The notes under the pieces were generated by a model that was given only the letters and a program-made list of their open reading frames with translations, did no database searches and was not told the DNA's origin. A stretch of 64,000 nt of DNA. Origin: Lasioglossum baleicum. Its lineage: Eukaryota > Arthropoda > Insecta > Hymenoptera > Halictidae. Below are positions 23,107 to 36,655 of this stretch, in pieces (the stretch's first letter is position 1; each line of letters starts with the position of its first letter). Position numbers and translations under genes: made by a program. The stretch is from positions 372,001 to 436,000 of the forward strand of contig NW_027469177.1 of assembly GCF_051020765.1 (NCBI RefSeq), given 5' to 3'.

Positions 23107-26100
23107 ATCGACTAGCCTGCGGGATGCATCCTCTCGCACGTGTTTTTACTCGACTAGCCTGCGGGATGCATCCTCTCGCACGTGTTTTTGCTCGACTAGC
23201 CATGCGCATCCCAAAAAACCTGCACATGCGCATCCCAAAAAACCTGCGCATGCGCATCCCACAAAACCTGCGCATGCGCATCCCACAAAACCTCGCACGT
23301 GTTTTTAATCGACTACCCTGCGGGATGCATCCTCTCGCACGTGTTTTTGCTCGACTAGCCATGCGCATCCCAAAAAACCTGCGCATGCGCATCCCAAAAA
23401 ACCTGCGCATGCGCATCCCAAAAAACCTGCGCATGCGCATCCCACAAAACCTGCGTATGCGCATCCCACAAAACCTCGCACGTGTTTTTACTCGACTAGC
23501 CTGCTGGATGCATCCTCTCGCACGTGTTTTTACTCGGCTAGCCTGCGGGATGCATCCTCTCGCACGTGTTTTTGCTCGACTAGCCATGCGCATCCCAAAA
23601 AACCTGCACATGCGCATCCCAAAAAACCTGCGCATGCGCATCCCACAAAACCTGCGCATGCGCATCCCACAAAACCTCGCACGTGTTTTTACTCGACTAG
23701 CCTGCGGGATGCATCCTCTCGCACGTGTTTTTGCTCGGCTAGCCTGCGGGATGCATCCTCTCGCACGTGTTTTTGCTCGACTAGCCATGCGCATCCCAAA
23801 AAACCTGCGCATGCGCATCCCACAAAACCTCGCACGTGTTTTTACTCGACTAGCCTGCGGGATGCATCCTCTCGCACGTGTTTTTACTCGACTAGCCTGC
23901 GGGATGCATCCTCTCGCACGTGTTTTTACTCGACTAGCCTGCGGGATGCATCGTCTCGCACGTGTTTTTACTCGACTAGCCTGCGGGATGCATCCTCTCG
24001 CACGTGTTTTTGCTCGACTAGCCATGCGCATCCCAAAAAACCTGCGCATGCGCATCCCAAAAAATCTGCGCATGCGCATCCCACAAAACCTGCGCATGCG
24101 CATCCCACAAAACCTCGCACGTGTTTGTGCTCGACTAGCCTGCGGGATGCATCCTTTCGCACGTGTTTTTACTCGACTAGCCTGCGGGATGCATCCTCTC
24201 GCACGTGTTTTTGCTCGACTAGCCTGCGGGATGCATCCTCTCGCACGTGTTTTTGCTCGACTAGCCATGCGCATCCCAAAAAACCTGCGCATGCGCATCC
24301 CAAAAAATCTGCGCATGCGCATCCCACAAAACCTGCGCATGCGCATCCCACAAAACCTCGCACGTGTTTGTGCTCGACTAGACTGCGGGATGCATCCTTT
24401 CGCACGTGTTTTTACTCGACTAGCCTGCGGGATGCATCCTCTCGCACGTGTTTTTGCTCGACTAGCCTGCGGGATGCATCCTCTCGCACGTGTTTGTGCT
24501 CGACTAGCCTGCGGGATGCATCCTCTCGCACGTGTTTTTACTCGACTAGCCTGCGGGATGCATCCTCTCGCACGTGTTTTTGCTCGACTAGCCTGCGGGA
24601 TGCATCCTCTCGCACGTGTTTTTGCTCGACTAGCCTGCGGGGTGCATCCTCTCGCACCTGTTTTTACTCGACTAGCCTGCGGGATGCATCCTCTCGCACG
24701 TGTTTTTACTCGACTACCCTGATGGATGCATCCTCTCGCACGTGTTTTTGCTCGACTAGCCATGCGCATCTCAAAAAACCTGCACATGCGCATCCCAAAA
24801 AACCTGCGCATGCGAATCCCACAAAACCTGCGCATGCGCATCCCACAAAACCTCGCACGTGTTTTTACTCGACTAGCCTGCGGGATGCATCCTCTCGCAC
24901 GTGTTTTTACTCGACTAGCCTGCGGGATGCATCCTCTCGCACGTGTTTTTGCTCGACTAGCCTGCGGGATGCATCCTTTCGCACGTGTTTTTACTCGACT
25001 AGCCTGCGGGATGCATCCTCTCGCACGTGTTTTTACTCGACTAGCCTGCGGGATGCATCGTCTCGCACGTGTTTTTACTCGACTAGCCTGCGGGATGCAT
25101 CCTCTCGCACGTGTTTTTGCTCGACTAGCCATTCGCATCCCAAAAAACCTGCGCATGCGCATCCCAAAAAATCTGCGCATGCGCATCCCACAAAACCTGC
25201 GCATGCGCATCCCACAAAACCTCGCACGTGTTTGTGCTCGACTAGCCTGCGGGATGCATCCTTTCGCACGTGTTTTTACTCGACTAGCCTGCGGGATGCA
25301 TCCTCTCGCACGTGTTTTTGCTCGACTAGCCTGCGGGATGCATCCTCTCGCACGTGTTTTTGCTCGACTAGCCATGCGCATCCCAAAAAACCTGCGCATG
25401 CGCATCCCAAAAAATCTGCGCATACGCATCCCACAAAACCTGCGCATGCGCATCCCACAAAACCTCGCACGTGTTTGTGCTCGACTAGCCTGCGGGATGC
25501 ATCCTTTCGCACGTGTTTTTACTCGACTAGCCTGCGGGATGCATTGTCTCGCACGTGTTTTTACTCGACTAGCCTGCGGGATGCATCCTCTCGCACGTGT
25601 TTTTGCTCGACTAGCCATGCGCATCCCAAAAAACCTGCGCATGCGCATCCCAAAAAATCTGCGCATGCGCATCCCACAAAACCTGCGCATGCACATCCCA
25701 CAAAACCTCGCACGTGTTTGTGCTCGACTAGCCTGCGGGATGCATCCTTTCGCACGTGTTTTTACTCGACTAGCCTGCGGGATGCATCCTCTCGCACGTG
25801 TTTTTGCTCGACTAGCCTGCGGGATGCATCCTCTCGCACGTGTTTTTGATCGACTAGCCATGCGCATCCCAAAAAACCTGCGCATGCGCATCCCACAAAA
25901 CCTCGCACGTGTTTGTGCTCGACTAGACTGCGGGATGCATCCTTTCGCACGTGTTTTTACTCGACTAGCCTGCGGGATGCATCCTCTCGCACGTGTTTTT
26001 GCTCGACTAGCCTGCGGGATGCATCCTCTCGCACGTGTTTTTGCTCGACTAGCCTGCGGGATGCATCCTCTCGCACGTGTTTTTACTCGACTAGCCTGCG

Positions 26101-28040
26101 GGATGCATCCTCTCGCACGTGTTTTTACTCGACTACCCTGATGGATGCATCCTCTCGCACGTGTTTTTGCTCGACTAGCCATGCGCATCTCAAAAAACCT
26201 GCGCATGCGCATCCCACAAAACCTCGCACGTGTTTTTACTCGACTAGCCTGCGGGATGCATCCTCTCGCACGTGTTTTTACTCGACTAGCCTGCGGGATG
26301 CATCCTCTCGCACGTGTTTTTGCTCGACTAGCCATGCGCATCCCAAAAAACCTGCACATGCGCATCCCAAAAAACCTGCGCATGCGCATCCCACAAAACC
26401 TGCGCATGCGCATCCCACAAAACCTCGCACGTGTTTTTACTCGACTAGCCTGCGGGATGCATCCTCTCGCACGTGTTTTTACTGGACTAGCCTGCGGGAT
26501 GCATCCTCTCGCACGTGTTTTTACTCGACTACCCTGCGGGATGCATCCTCTCGCACGTGTTTTTGCTCGACTAGCCATGCGCATCCCAAAAAACCTGCGC
26601 ATGCGCATCCCAAAAAACCTGCGCATGCGCATCCCAAAAAACCTGCGCATGCGCATCCCACAAAACCTGCGTATGCGCATCCCACAAAACCTCGCACGTG
26701 TTTTTACTCGACTAGCCTGCTGGATGCATCCTCTCGCACGTGTTTTTACTCGGCTAGCCTGCGGGATGCATCCTCTCGCACGTGTTTTTGCTCGACTAGC
26801 CATGCGCATCCCAAAAAACCTGCACATGCGCATCCCAAAAAACCTGCGCATGCGCATCCCACAAAACCTCGCACGTGTTTTTACTCGACTAGCCTGCGGG
26901 ATGCATCCTCTCGCACGTGTTTTTGCTCGGCTAGCCTGCGGGATGCATCCTCTCGCACGTGTTTTTGCTCGACTAGCCATGCGCATCCCAAAAAACCTGC
27001 GCATGCGCATCCCAAAAAACCTGCGCATGCGCATCCCACAAAACCTCGCACGTGTTTTTACTCGACTAGCCTGCGGGATGCATCCTCTCGCACGTGTTTT
27101 TACTCGACTAGCCTGCGGGATGCATCCTCTCGCACGTGTTTTTACTCGACTAGCCTGCGGGATGCATCGTCTCGCACGTGTTTTTACTCGACTAGCCTGC
27201 GGGATGCATCCTCTCGCACGTGTTTTTACTCGACTACCCTGCGGGATGCATCATCTCGCACGTGTTTTTGCTCGACTAGCCATGCGCATCCCAAAAAACC
27301 TGCGCATGCGCATCCCAAAAAACCTGCGCATGCGCATCCCAAAAAACCTGCGCATGCGCATCCCACAAAACCTGCGTATGCGCATCCCACAAAACCTCGC
27401 ACGTGTTTTTACTCGACTAGCCTGCTGGATGCATCCTCTCGCACGTGTTTTTACTCGGCTAGCCTGCGGGATGCATCCTCTCGCACGTGTTTTTGCTCGA
27501 CTAGCCATGCGCATCCCAAAAAACCTGCACATGCGCATCCCAAAAAACCTGCGCATGCGCATCCCACAAAACCTCGCACGTGTTTTTACTCGACTAGCCT
27601 GCGGGATGCATCCTCTCGCACGTGTTTTTGCTCGGCTAGCCTGCGGGATGCATCCTCTCGCACGTGTTTTTGCTCGACTAGCCATGCGCATCCCAAAAAA
27701 CCTGCGCATGCGCATCCCACAAAACCTCGCACGTGTTTTTACTCGACTAGCCTGCGGGATGCATCCTCTCGCACGTGTTTTTACTCGACTAGCCTGCGGG
27801 ATGCATCCTCTCGCACGTGTTTTTACTCGACTAGCCTGCGGGATGCATCGTCTCGCACGTGTTTTTACTCGACTAGCCTGCGGGATGCATCCTCTCGCAC
27901 GTGTTTTTGCTCGACTAGCCATGCGCATCCCAAAAAACCTGCGCATGCGCATCCCAAAAAATCTGCGCATGCGCATCCCACAAAACCTGCGCATGCGCAT
28001 CCCACAAAACCTCGCACGTGTTTGTGCTCGACTAGCCTGC
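23107..28040 (+). repeat. Transition zone between variant domains
   Basis: Right-hand variants appear one after another here: TTTAATCG at 23,105, CACCTGTTTTT near 24,656, GCATACGCATCC near 25,433, and ACTGGACTAG near 26,482. CTGCTGG modules are close together (23,510, 26,718, 27,423). The sequence is clean, without frame-shifting indels. I see only satellite in it. Confidence 0.7.
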
Positions 28041-28065
28041 GGGGTGCATCCTTTTAGCCTGCGGG
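28037..28065 (+). repeat. Aberrant junction: truncated, repeated A fragment
   Basis: The segment GCCTGCGGGGTGCATCCTTT appears twice in a row, 22 bp apart (starts near 28,037 and 28,059), with TA between. The first copy lacks the whole 24-bp part of A. Twenty-two is not a multiple of three, unlike almost every other length change here. The junction also marks the exact start of the indel-rich stretch. An assembly join is the simplest reading; a real microhomology break is possible. Confidence 0.8.
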
Positions 28066-29600
28066 GTGCATCCTTTCGCACGTGTTTTTTACTCGACTAG
28101 CCTGCGGGGATGCATCCTCTCGCACGTGTTTTTGCTCGACTAGCCTGCGGGATGCATCCTCTCGCACGTGGTGTTTGTACTCGACTAGCCTGCGGGATGC
28201 ATCCTCTCGCACGTGTTTTTTGCTCGACTAGCCTGCGGGATGCATCCTCTCGCACGTGTTTTTGCTCGACTAGCCTGCGGGATGCATCCTCTCGCACGTG
28301 TTTTTACTCGACCTAGCCTGCGGGATGCATCCTCTCGCACGTTGGTTTTTTACTCGACTACCCTGATGGATGCATCCTCTCGCACGTGTTTTTGCTCGAC
28401 TAGCCATGCGCATCTCAAAAAACCTGCAACATGCGCATCCCAAAAAATCTGCGCATACGCATCCCACAAAACCTGCGCATGCGCATCCCACAAAACCTCG
28501 CACGTGTTTGTGCTCGACTAGCCTGCGGGATGCATCCTTTCGCACGTGTTTTTACTCGACTAGCCTGCGGGATGCATCGTCTCGCACGTGTTTTTACTCG
28601 ACTAGCCTGCGGGATGCATCCTCTCGCACGTGTTTTTGCTCGACTAGCCATGCGCATCCCAAAAAACCTGCGCATGCGCATCCCAAAAAATCTGCGCATG
28701 CGCATCCCACAAAACCTGCGCATGCACATCCCACAAAACCTCGCACGAGTTTGTGCTCGACTAGCCTGCGGGATGCATCCATCTCGGCACGTGTTTTTGC
28801 TCGACTAGCCTGCGGGATGCATCCTCATCGAACGTGTTTTTGCTCGACTAGCCTGCGGGATGCATCCTCTCGCACGTGTTTTTACTCGACTACCCTGATG
28901 GATGCATCCTCTCGCACGTGTTTTTGCTCGACTACCCTGCGGGATGCATCCTCTCGCACGTGTTTTTGCTCGACTAGCCATGCGCATCCCAAAAAAACCT
29001 GCGCATGCGCATCCCAAAAAACCTGCGCATGCGCATCCCAAAAAACCTGCGCATGCGCATCCCACAAAACCTGCGTATGCGCATCCCACAAAACCTCGCA
29101 CGTGTTTTTACTCGACTAGCCTGCTGGATGCATCCTCTCGCACGTGTTTTTACTCGGGCTAGCCTGCGGGATGCATCCTCTCGCACGTGTTTTTGCTCGA
29201 CTAGCCATGCGCATCCCAAAAAACCTGCACATGCGCATCCCAAAAAACCTGCGCATGCGCATCCCACAAAACCTCGCACGTGTTTTTACTCGACTAGCCT
29301 GCGGGATGCATCCTCTCGCACGTGTTTTTGCTCGGCTAGCCTGCGGGATGCATCCTCTCGCACGTGTTTTTGCTCGACTAGCCATGCGCATCCCAAAAAA
29401 CCCTGCGCATGCGCATCCCAAAAAAACCTGCGCATGCGCATCCCACAAAACCTCGCACGTGTTTTTTACTCGACTAGCCTGCGGGATGCATCCATCTCGC
29501 ACGTGTTTTTTACTCGACTAGCCTGCGGGATGCATCCCTCTTCGCACGTGTTTTTACTCGACTAGCCTGCGGATGCATCGTCTCGCACGTGTTTTTTACT
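28041..29600 (+). repeat. Indel-rich satellite segment 1, probably unpolished
   Basis: About twenty one- or two-base indels lie in 1.6 kb, for example an extra T in the T run near 28,090 and 28,220, GTGGTGTTTG near 28,170, GACCTAGCC near 28,312, CTGCAACATG near 28,427, ATCTCGGCACG near 28,782, CGGGCTAGC near 29,157 and CTGCGGATG near 29,570. Underneath, about 28,060-29,226 follows the clean sequence at about 30,460-31,640 unit for unit, including the private variants CACGAGTTTG and CGAACGTG. The remainder resembles 26.8-27.3 kb. Confidence 0.8.
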
Positions 29601-32600
29601 CGACTAGCCTGCGGGATGCATCCTCTCGCACGTGTTTTTACTCGACTACCCTGCGGGATGCATCCTCTCGCACGTGTTTTTGCTCGACTAGCCATGCGCA
29701 TCCCAAAAAACCTGCGCATGCGCATCCCAAAAAACCTGCGCATGCGCATCCCAAAAAACCTGCGCATGCGCATCCCACAAAACCTGCGTATGCGCATCCC
29801 ACAAAACCTCGCACGTGTTTTTACTCGACTAGCCTGCTGGATGCATCCTCTCGCACGTGTTTTTACTCGGCTAGCCTGCGGGATGCATCCTCTCGCACGT
29901 GTTTTTGCTCGACTAGCCATGCGCATCCCAAAAAACCTGCACATGCGCATCCCAAAAAACCTGCGCATGCGCATCCCACAAAACCTCGCACGTGTTTTTA
30001 CTCGACTAGCCTGCGGGATGCATCCTCTCGCACGTGTTTTTGCTCGGCTAGCCTGCGGGATGCATCCTCTCGCACGTGTTTTTGCTCGACTAGCCATGCG
30101 CATCCCAAAAAACCTGCGCATGCGCATCCCACAAAACCTCGCACGTGTTTTTACTCGACTAGCCTGCGGGATGCATCCTCTCGCACGTGTTTTTACTCGA
30201 CTAGCCTGCGGGATGCATCCTCTCGCACGTGTTTTTACTCGACTAGCCTGCGGGATGCATCGTCTCGCACGTGTTTTTACTCGACTAGCCTGCGGGATGC
30301 ATCCTCTCGCACGTGTTTTTGCTCGACTAGCCATGCGCATCCCAAAAAACCTGCGCATGCGCATCCCAAAAAATCTGCGCATGCGCATCCCACAAAACCT
30401 GCGCATGCGCATCCCACAAAACCTCGCACGTGTTTGTGCTCGACTAGCCTGCGGGGTGCATCCTTTCGCACGTGTTTTTACTCGACTAGCCTGCGGGATG
30501 CATCCTCTCGCACGTGTTTTTGCTCGACTAGCCTGCGGGATGCATCCTCTCGCACGTGTTTGTGCTCGACTAGCCTGCGGGATGCATCCTCTCGCACGTG
30601 TTTTTACTCGACTAGCCTGCGGGATGCATCCTCTCGCACGTGTTTTTGCTCGACTAGCCTGCGGGATGCATCCTCTCGCACGTGTTTTTGCTCGACTAGC
30701 CTGCGGGATGCATCCTCTCGCACGTGTTTTTACTCGACTAGCCTGCGGGATGCATCCTCTCGCACGTGTTTTTACTCGACTACCCTGATGGATGCATCCT
30801 CTCGCACGTGTTTTTGCTCGACTAGCCATGCGCATCTCAAAAAACCTGCACATGCGCATCCCAAAAAATCTGCGCATACGCATCCCACAAAACCTGCGCA
30901 TGCGCATCCCACAAAACCTCGCACGTGTTTGTGCTCGACTAGCCTGCGGGATGCATCCTTTCGCACGTGTTTTTACTCGACTAGCCTGCGGGATGCATCG
31001 TCTCGCACGTGTTTTTACTCGACTAGCCTGCGGGATGCATCCTCTCGCACGTGTTTTTGCTCGACTAGCCATGCGCATCCCAAAAAACCTGCGCATGCGC
31101 ATCCCAAAAAATCTGCGCATGCGCATCCCACAAAACCTGCGCATGCACATCCCACAAAACCTCGCACGAGTTTGTGCTCGACTAGCCTGCGGGATGCATC
31201 CTCTCGCACGTGTTTTTGCTCGACTAGCCTGCGGGATGCATCCTCTCGAACGTGTTTTTGCTCGACTAGCCTGCGGGATGCATCCTCTCGCACGTGTTTT
31301 TACTCGACTACCCTGATGGATGCATCCTCTCGCACGTGTTTTTGCTCGACTACCCTGCGGGATGCATCCTCTCGCACGTGTTTTTGCTCGACTAGCCATG
31401 CGCATCCCAAAAAACCTGCGCATGCGCATCCCAAAAAACCTGCGCATGCGCATCCCAAAAAACCTGCGCATGCGCATCCCACAAAACCTGCGTATGCGCA
31501 TCCCACAAAACCTCGCACGTGTTTTTACTCGACTAGCCTGCTGGATGCATCCTCTCGCACGTGTTTTTACTCGGCTAGCCTGCGGGATGCATCCTCTCGC
31601 ACGTGTTTTTGCTCGACTAGCCATGCGCATCCCAAAAAACCTGCGCATGCGCATCCCAAAAAATCTGCGCATGCGCATCCCACAAAACCTGCGCATGCGC
31701 ATCCCACAAAACCTCGCACGTGTTTGTGCTCGACTAGCCTGCGGGATGCATCCTTTCGCACGTGTTTTTACTCGACTAGCCTGCGGGATGCATCCTCTCG
31801 CACGTGTTTTTGCTCGACTAGCCTGCGGGATGCATCCTCTCGCACGTGTTTTTGCTCGACTAGCCATGCGCATCCCAAAAAACCTGCGCATGCGCATCCC
31901 AAAAAATCTGCGCATGCGCATCCCACAAAACCTGCGCATGCGCATCCCACAAAACCTCGCACGTGTTTGTGCTCGACTAGACTGCGGGATGCATCCTTTC
32001 GCACGTGTTTTTACTCGACTAGCCTGCGGGATGCATCCTCTCGCACGTGTTTTTGCTCGACTAGCCTGCGGGATGCATCCTCTCGCACGTGTTTTTGATC
32101 GACTAGCCTGCGGGATGCATCCTCTCGCACGTGTTTTTACTCGACTAGCCTGCGGGATGCATCCTCTCGCACGTGTTTTTGCTCGACTAGCCTGCGGGAT
32201 GCATCCTCTCGCACGTGTTTTTGCTCGACTAGCCTGCGGGATGCATCCTCTCGCACCTGTTTTTACTCGACTAGCCTGCGGGATGCATCCTCTCGCACGT
32301 GTTTTTACTCGACTAGCCTGCGGGATGCATCGTCTCGCACGTGTTTTTACTCGACTAGCCTGCGGGATGCATCCTCTCGCACGTGTTTTTGCTCGACTAG
32401 CCATGCGCATCCCAAAAAACCTGCGCATGCGCATCCCAAAAAATCTGCGCATGCGCATCCCACAAAACCTGCGCATGCGCATCCCACAAAACCTCGCACG
32501 TGTTTGTGCTCGACTAGCCTGCGGGATGCATCCTTTCGCACGTGTTTTTACTCGACTAGCCTGCGGGATGCATCCTCTCGCACGTGTTTTTGCTCGACTA

Positions 32601-32839
32601 GCCTGCGGGATGCATCCTCTCGCACGTGTTTGTGCTCGACTAGCCTGCGGGATGCATCCTCTCGCACGTGTTTTTACTCGACTAGCCTGCGGGATGCATC
32701 CTCTCGCACGTGTTTTTGCTCGACTAGCCTGCGGGATGCATCCTCTCGCACGTGTTTTTGCTCGACTAGCCTGCGGGATGCATCCTCTCGCACGTGTTTT
32801 TACTCGACTAGCCTGCGGGATGCATCCTCTCGCACGTGT
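29601..32839 (+). repeat. Clean satellite block between two indel-rich segments
   Basis: This 3.2-kb stretch has no frame-shifting indel that I could find. It holds CTGCTGG modules near 29,835 and 31,540, a GCGGGGTGC unit near 30,449, CACGAGTTTG near 31,165 and the ten-unit A tract at 31,958-32,401. Parts of it are the best match to the noisy sequences on both sides. Confidence 0.75.
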
Positions 32840-35800
32840 TTTACTCGACTACCCTGATGGATGCATCCTCTCGCACGTGTTTTTGCTCGACTAGCCATGC
32901 GCATCTCAAAAAACCTGCACATGCGCATCCCAAAAAATCTGCGCATACGCATCCCACAAAAACCTGCGCATGCGCATCCCACAAAACCTCGCACGTGTTT
33001 GTGCTCGACTAGCCTGCGGGATGCATCCTTTCGCACGTGTTTTTACTCGACTAGCCTGCGGGATGCATCGTCTCGCACGTGTTTTTACTCGACTAGCCTG
33101 CGGGATGCATCCTCTCGCACGTGTTTTTGCTCGACTAGCATGCGCATCCCAAAAAACCTGCGCATGCGCATCCCAAAAAATCTGCGCATGCGCATCCCAC
33201 AAACCTGCGCATGCGCATCCCACAAAACCTCGCACGTGTTTGTGCTCGACTAGCCTGCGGGATGCATCCTCTCGCACGTGTTTTTGCTCGACTAGCCTGC
33301 GGGATGCATCCTCTCGCACGTGTTTTGCTCGACTAGCCATGCGCATCCCAAAAAACCTGCGCATGCGCATCCCAAAAAATCTGCGCATGCGCATCCCCAC
33401 AAAACCTGCGCATGCGCATCCCACAAAACCTCGCACGTGTTTGTGCTCGACTAGACTGCGGGATGCATCCTTTCGCACGTGTTTTTACTCGACTAGCTGC
33501 GGATGCATCCTCTCGCACGTGTTTTTGCTCGACTAGCCTGCGGGATGCATCCTCTCGCACGTGTTTTTGATCGACTAGCCTGCGGGATGCATCCTCTCGC
33601 ACGTGTTTTTACTCGACTAGCCTGCGGGATGCATCCTCTCGCACGTGTTTTTGCTCGACTAGCCTGCGGGATGCATCCTCTCGCACGTGTTTTTGCTCGA
33701 CTAGCCTGCGGATGCATCCTCTCGCACCTGTTTTTACTCGACTAGCCTGCGGGATGCATCCTCTCGCACGTGTTTTTACTCGACTAGCCTGCGGGATGCA
33801 TCGTCTCGCACGTGTTTTTACTCGACTAGCCTGCGGGATGCATCCTCTCGCACGTGTTTTTGCTCGACTAGCCATGCGCATCCCAAAAAAACCTGCGCAT
33901 GCGCATCCCAAAAAATCTGCGCATGCGCATCCCACAAAACCTGCGCATGCGCATCCCACAAAACCTCGCACGTGTTTGTGCTCGACTAGCCTGCGGGATG
34001 CATCCTTTCGCACGTGTTTTTAACTCGACTAGCCTGCGGGATGCATCCTCTCGCACGTGTTTTTGCTCGACTAGCCTGCGGGATGCATCCTCTCGCACGT
34101 GTTTGTGCTCGACTAGCCTGCGGGATGCATCCTCTCGCACGTGTTTTTACTCGACTAGCCTGCGGGATGCATCCTCTCGCACGTGTTTTTGCTCGACTAG
34201 CCTGCGGGATGCATCCTCTCGCACGTGTTTATTGCTCGACTAGCCTGCGGGATGCATCTCTCGCACGTTGTTTTTACTCGACTAGCCTGCGGGATGCATC
34301 CTCTCGCACGTGTTTTTACTCGACTACCCTGATGGATGCATCCTCTCGCACGTGTTTTTGCTCGACTAGCCATGCGCATCTCAAAAAACCTGCACATGCG
34401 CATCCCAAAAAATCTGCGCATACGCATCCCACAAAACCTGCGCATGCGCATCCCACAAAACCTCGCACGTGTTTGTGCTCGACTAGCCTGCGGGATGCAT
34501 CCTTTCGCACGTGTTTTTACTCGACTAGCCTGCGGGATGCATCGTCCTCGCACGTGTTTTTTACTCGACTAGCCTGCGGGATGCATCCTCTCGCACGTGT
34601 TTTGCTCGACTAGCCATGCGCATCCCAAAAAACCTGCGCATGCGCATCCCAAAAATCTGCGCATGCGCATCCACAAAACCTGCGCATGCGCATCCCACAA
34701 AAACCTCGCACGTGTTTGTGCTCGACTAGCCTGCGGGATGCATCCTTTCGCACGTGTTTTTACTCGACTAGCCTGCGGGATGCATCCTCTCGCACGTGTT
34801 TTTGCTCGACTAGCCTGCGGGATGCATCCTCTCGCACGTGTTTGTGCTCGACTAGCCTGCGGGATGCATCCTCTCGCACGTGTTTTTACTCGACTAGCCT
34901 GCGGGATGCATCCTCTCGCACGTGTTTTTGCTCGACTAGCCTGCGGGATGCATCCTCTCGCACGTGTTTTTGCTCGACTAGCCTGCGGGATGCATCCTCT
35001 CGCACCTGTTTTTACTCGGCTAGCCTGCGGATGCATCCTCTCGCACGTGTTTTTACTCGACTAGCCTGCGGGATGCATCGTCTCGCACGTGTTTTTACTC
35101 GACTAGCCTGCGGGATGCATCCTCTCGCACGTGTTTTTGCTCGACTAGCCATGCGCATCCCAAAAAACCTGCGCATGCGCATCCCAAAAAATCTGCGCAT
35201 GCGCATCCCACAAAACCTGCGCATGCGCATCCCACAAAACCTCGCACTTGTTTGTTCTCGACTAGCCTGCGGGATGCATCCTCTCGCACGTGTTTTTACT
35301 CGACTAGCCTGCGGGATGCATCCTCTCGCACGTGTTTTTGCTCGACTAGCCTGCGGGATGCATCCTCTCGCACGTGTTTTTGCTCGACTAGCCTGCGGGA
35401 TGCATCCTCTCGCACGTGTTTTTACTCGACTAGCCTGCGGGATGCATCCTCTCGCACGTGTTTTGCTCGACTAGCCCATGCGCATCTCAAAAAACCTGCA
35501 CATGCGCATCCCAAAAAACCTGCGCATGCGCATCCCACAAAACCTGCGCATGCGCATCCACAAAACCTCGCACGTGTTTCTAATCGACTAGCCTGCGGGA
35601 TGCATCCTCCCGCACGTGTTTTTACTCGACTAGCCTGCGGGATGCATCCTCTCGCACGTGTTTTTGCTCGACTAGCCATGCGCATCCAAAAAACCTGCAC
35701 ATGCGCATCCCAAAAAACCTGCGCATAGCGCATCCCACAAAACCTGCGCATGCGCATCCCACAAAACCTCGCACGTGTTTTTACTCGACTAGCCTGCGGG

Positions 35801-36655
35801 ATGCATCCTCTCGCACGTGTTTTTACTGACTAGCCTGCGGGATGCATCCTCTCGCACGTGTTTTTACTCGACTACCCTGCGGGATGCAATCCTCTCGCAC
35901 GTGTTTTGCTCGACTAGCCATGCGCATCCCAAAAAACCTGCGCATGCGCATCCCAAAAAACCTGCGCATGCGCATCCCACAAAACCTGGTATGCGCATCC
36001 CACAAAACCTCGCACGTGTTTTTACTCGACTAGCCTGCTGGATGCATCCTCTCGCACGTGTTTTTTACTCGGCTAGCCTGCGGGATGCATCCTCTCGCAC
36101 GTGTTTTTGCTCGACTAGCCATGCGCATCCCAAAAAACCTGCACATGCGCATCCCAAAAAACCTGCGCATGCGCATCCCACAAAACCTCGCACGTGTTTG
36201 TGCTCGACTAGCCTGCGGGATGCATCCTCTCGCACGTGTTTTTGCTCGACTAGCCTGCGGGATGCATCCTCTCGCACGTGTTTTTGCTCGACTAGCCATG
36301 CGCATCCCAAAAAACCTGCGCATGCGCATCCCAAAAAATCTGCACATGCGCATCCCACAAAACCTGCGCATGCGCATCCCACAAAACCTCGCACGTGTTT
36401 GTGCTCGACTAGACTGCGGGATGCATCCTTTCGCACGTGTTTTTACTCGACTAGCCTGCGGGATGCATCCTCTCGCACGTGTATTTGCTCGACTAGCCTG
36501 CGGATGCATCCTCTCGCACGTGTTTGTGCTCGACTAGCCTGCGGGATGCATCCTCTCGCACGTGTTTTTACTCGACTAGCCTGCGGGATGCATCCTCTCG
36601 CACGTGTTTTTGCTCGACTAGCCTGCGGGATGCATCCTCTCGCACGTGTTTTTTG
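32840..36655 (+). repeat. Indel-rich satellite segment 2, probably unpolished
   Basis: About thirty or more small indels lie in 3.8 kb: T-run losses near 32,841, 33,323, 34,603 and 35,462; CTGCGGATG near 33,495, 33,709, 35,025 and 36,500; an extra A in the A run near 33,887; CATCCACAAAA near 34,670 and 35,556; GCATAGCGC near 35,724; GATGCAATCC near 35,885. The order of units in 33.3-34.3 kb follows 31.9-32.8 kb about 1.47 kb upstream, including GATCGACTAGCCTGC and CACCTGTTTTT. Substitution variants are conserved while indels are random. Confidence 0.8.

Noticed and set aside
15887..27034. Reverse open frame of 3,715 codons rich in Arg, Lys and Cys
   Set aside because: Same cause on the other strand. 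Repeats of KTRARGCIPQAS and FCGMRMRRF are the reverse translation of A and B; the frame ends at GCTCAACTAG variants. No start context, signal or known family.
28041..36655. Indel-rich segments as an old, decaying edge of the array
   Set aside because: An old edge should also accumulate substitutions and lie at an end of the array. These segments keep family-specific substitutions, alternate with clean sequence and sit in the middle, so sequencing or assembly error is preferred, though not proven.
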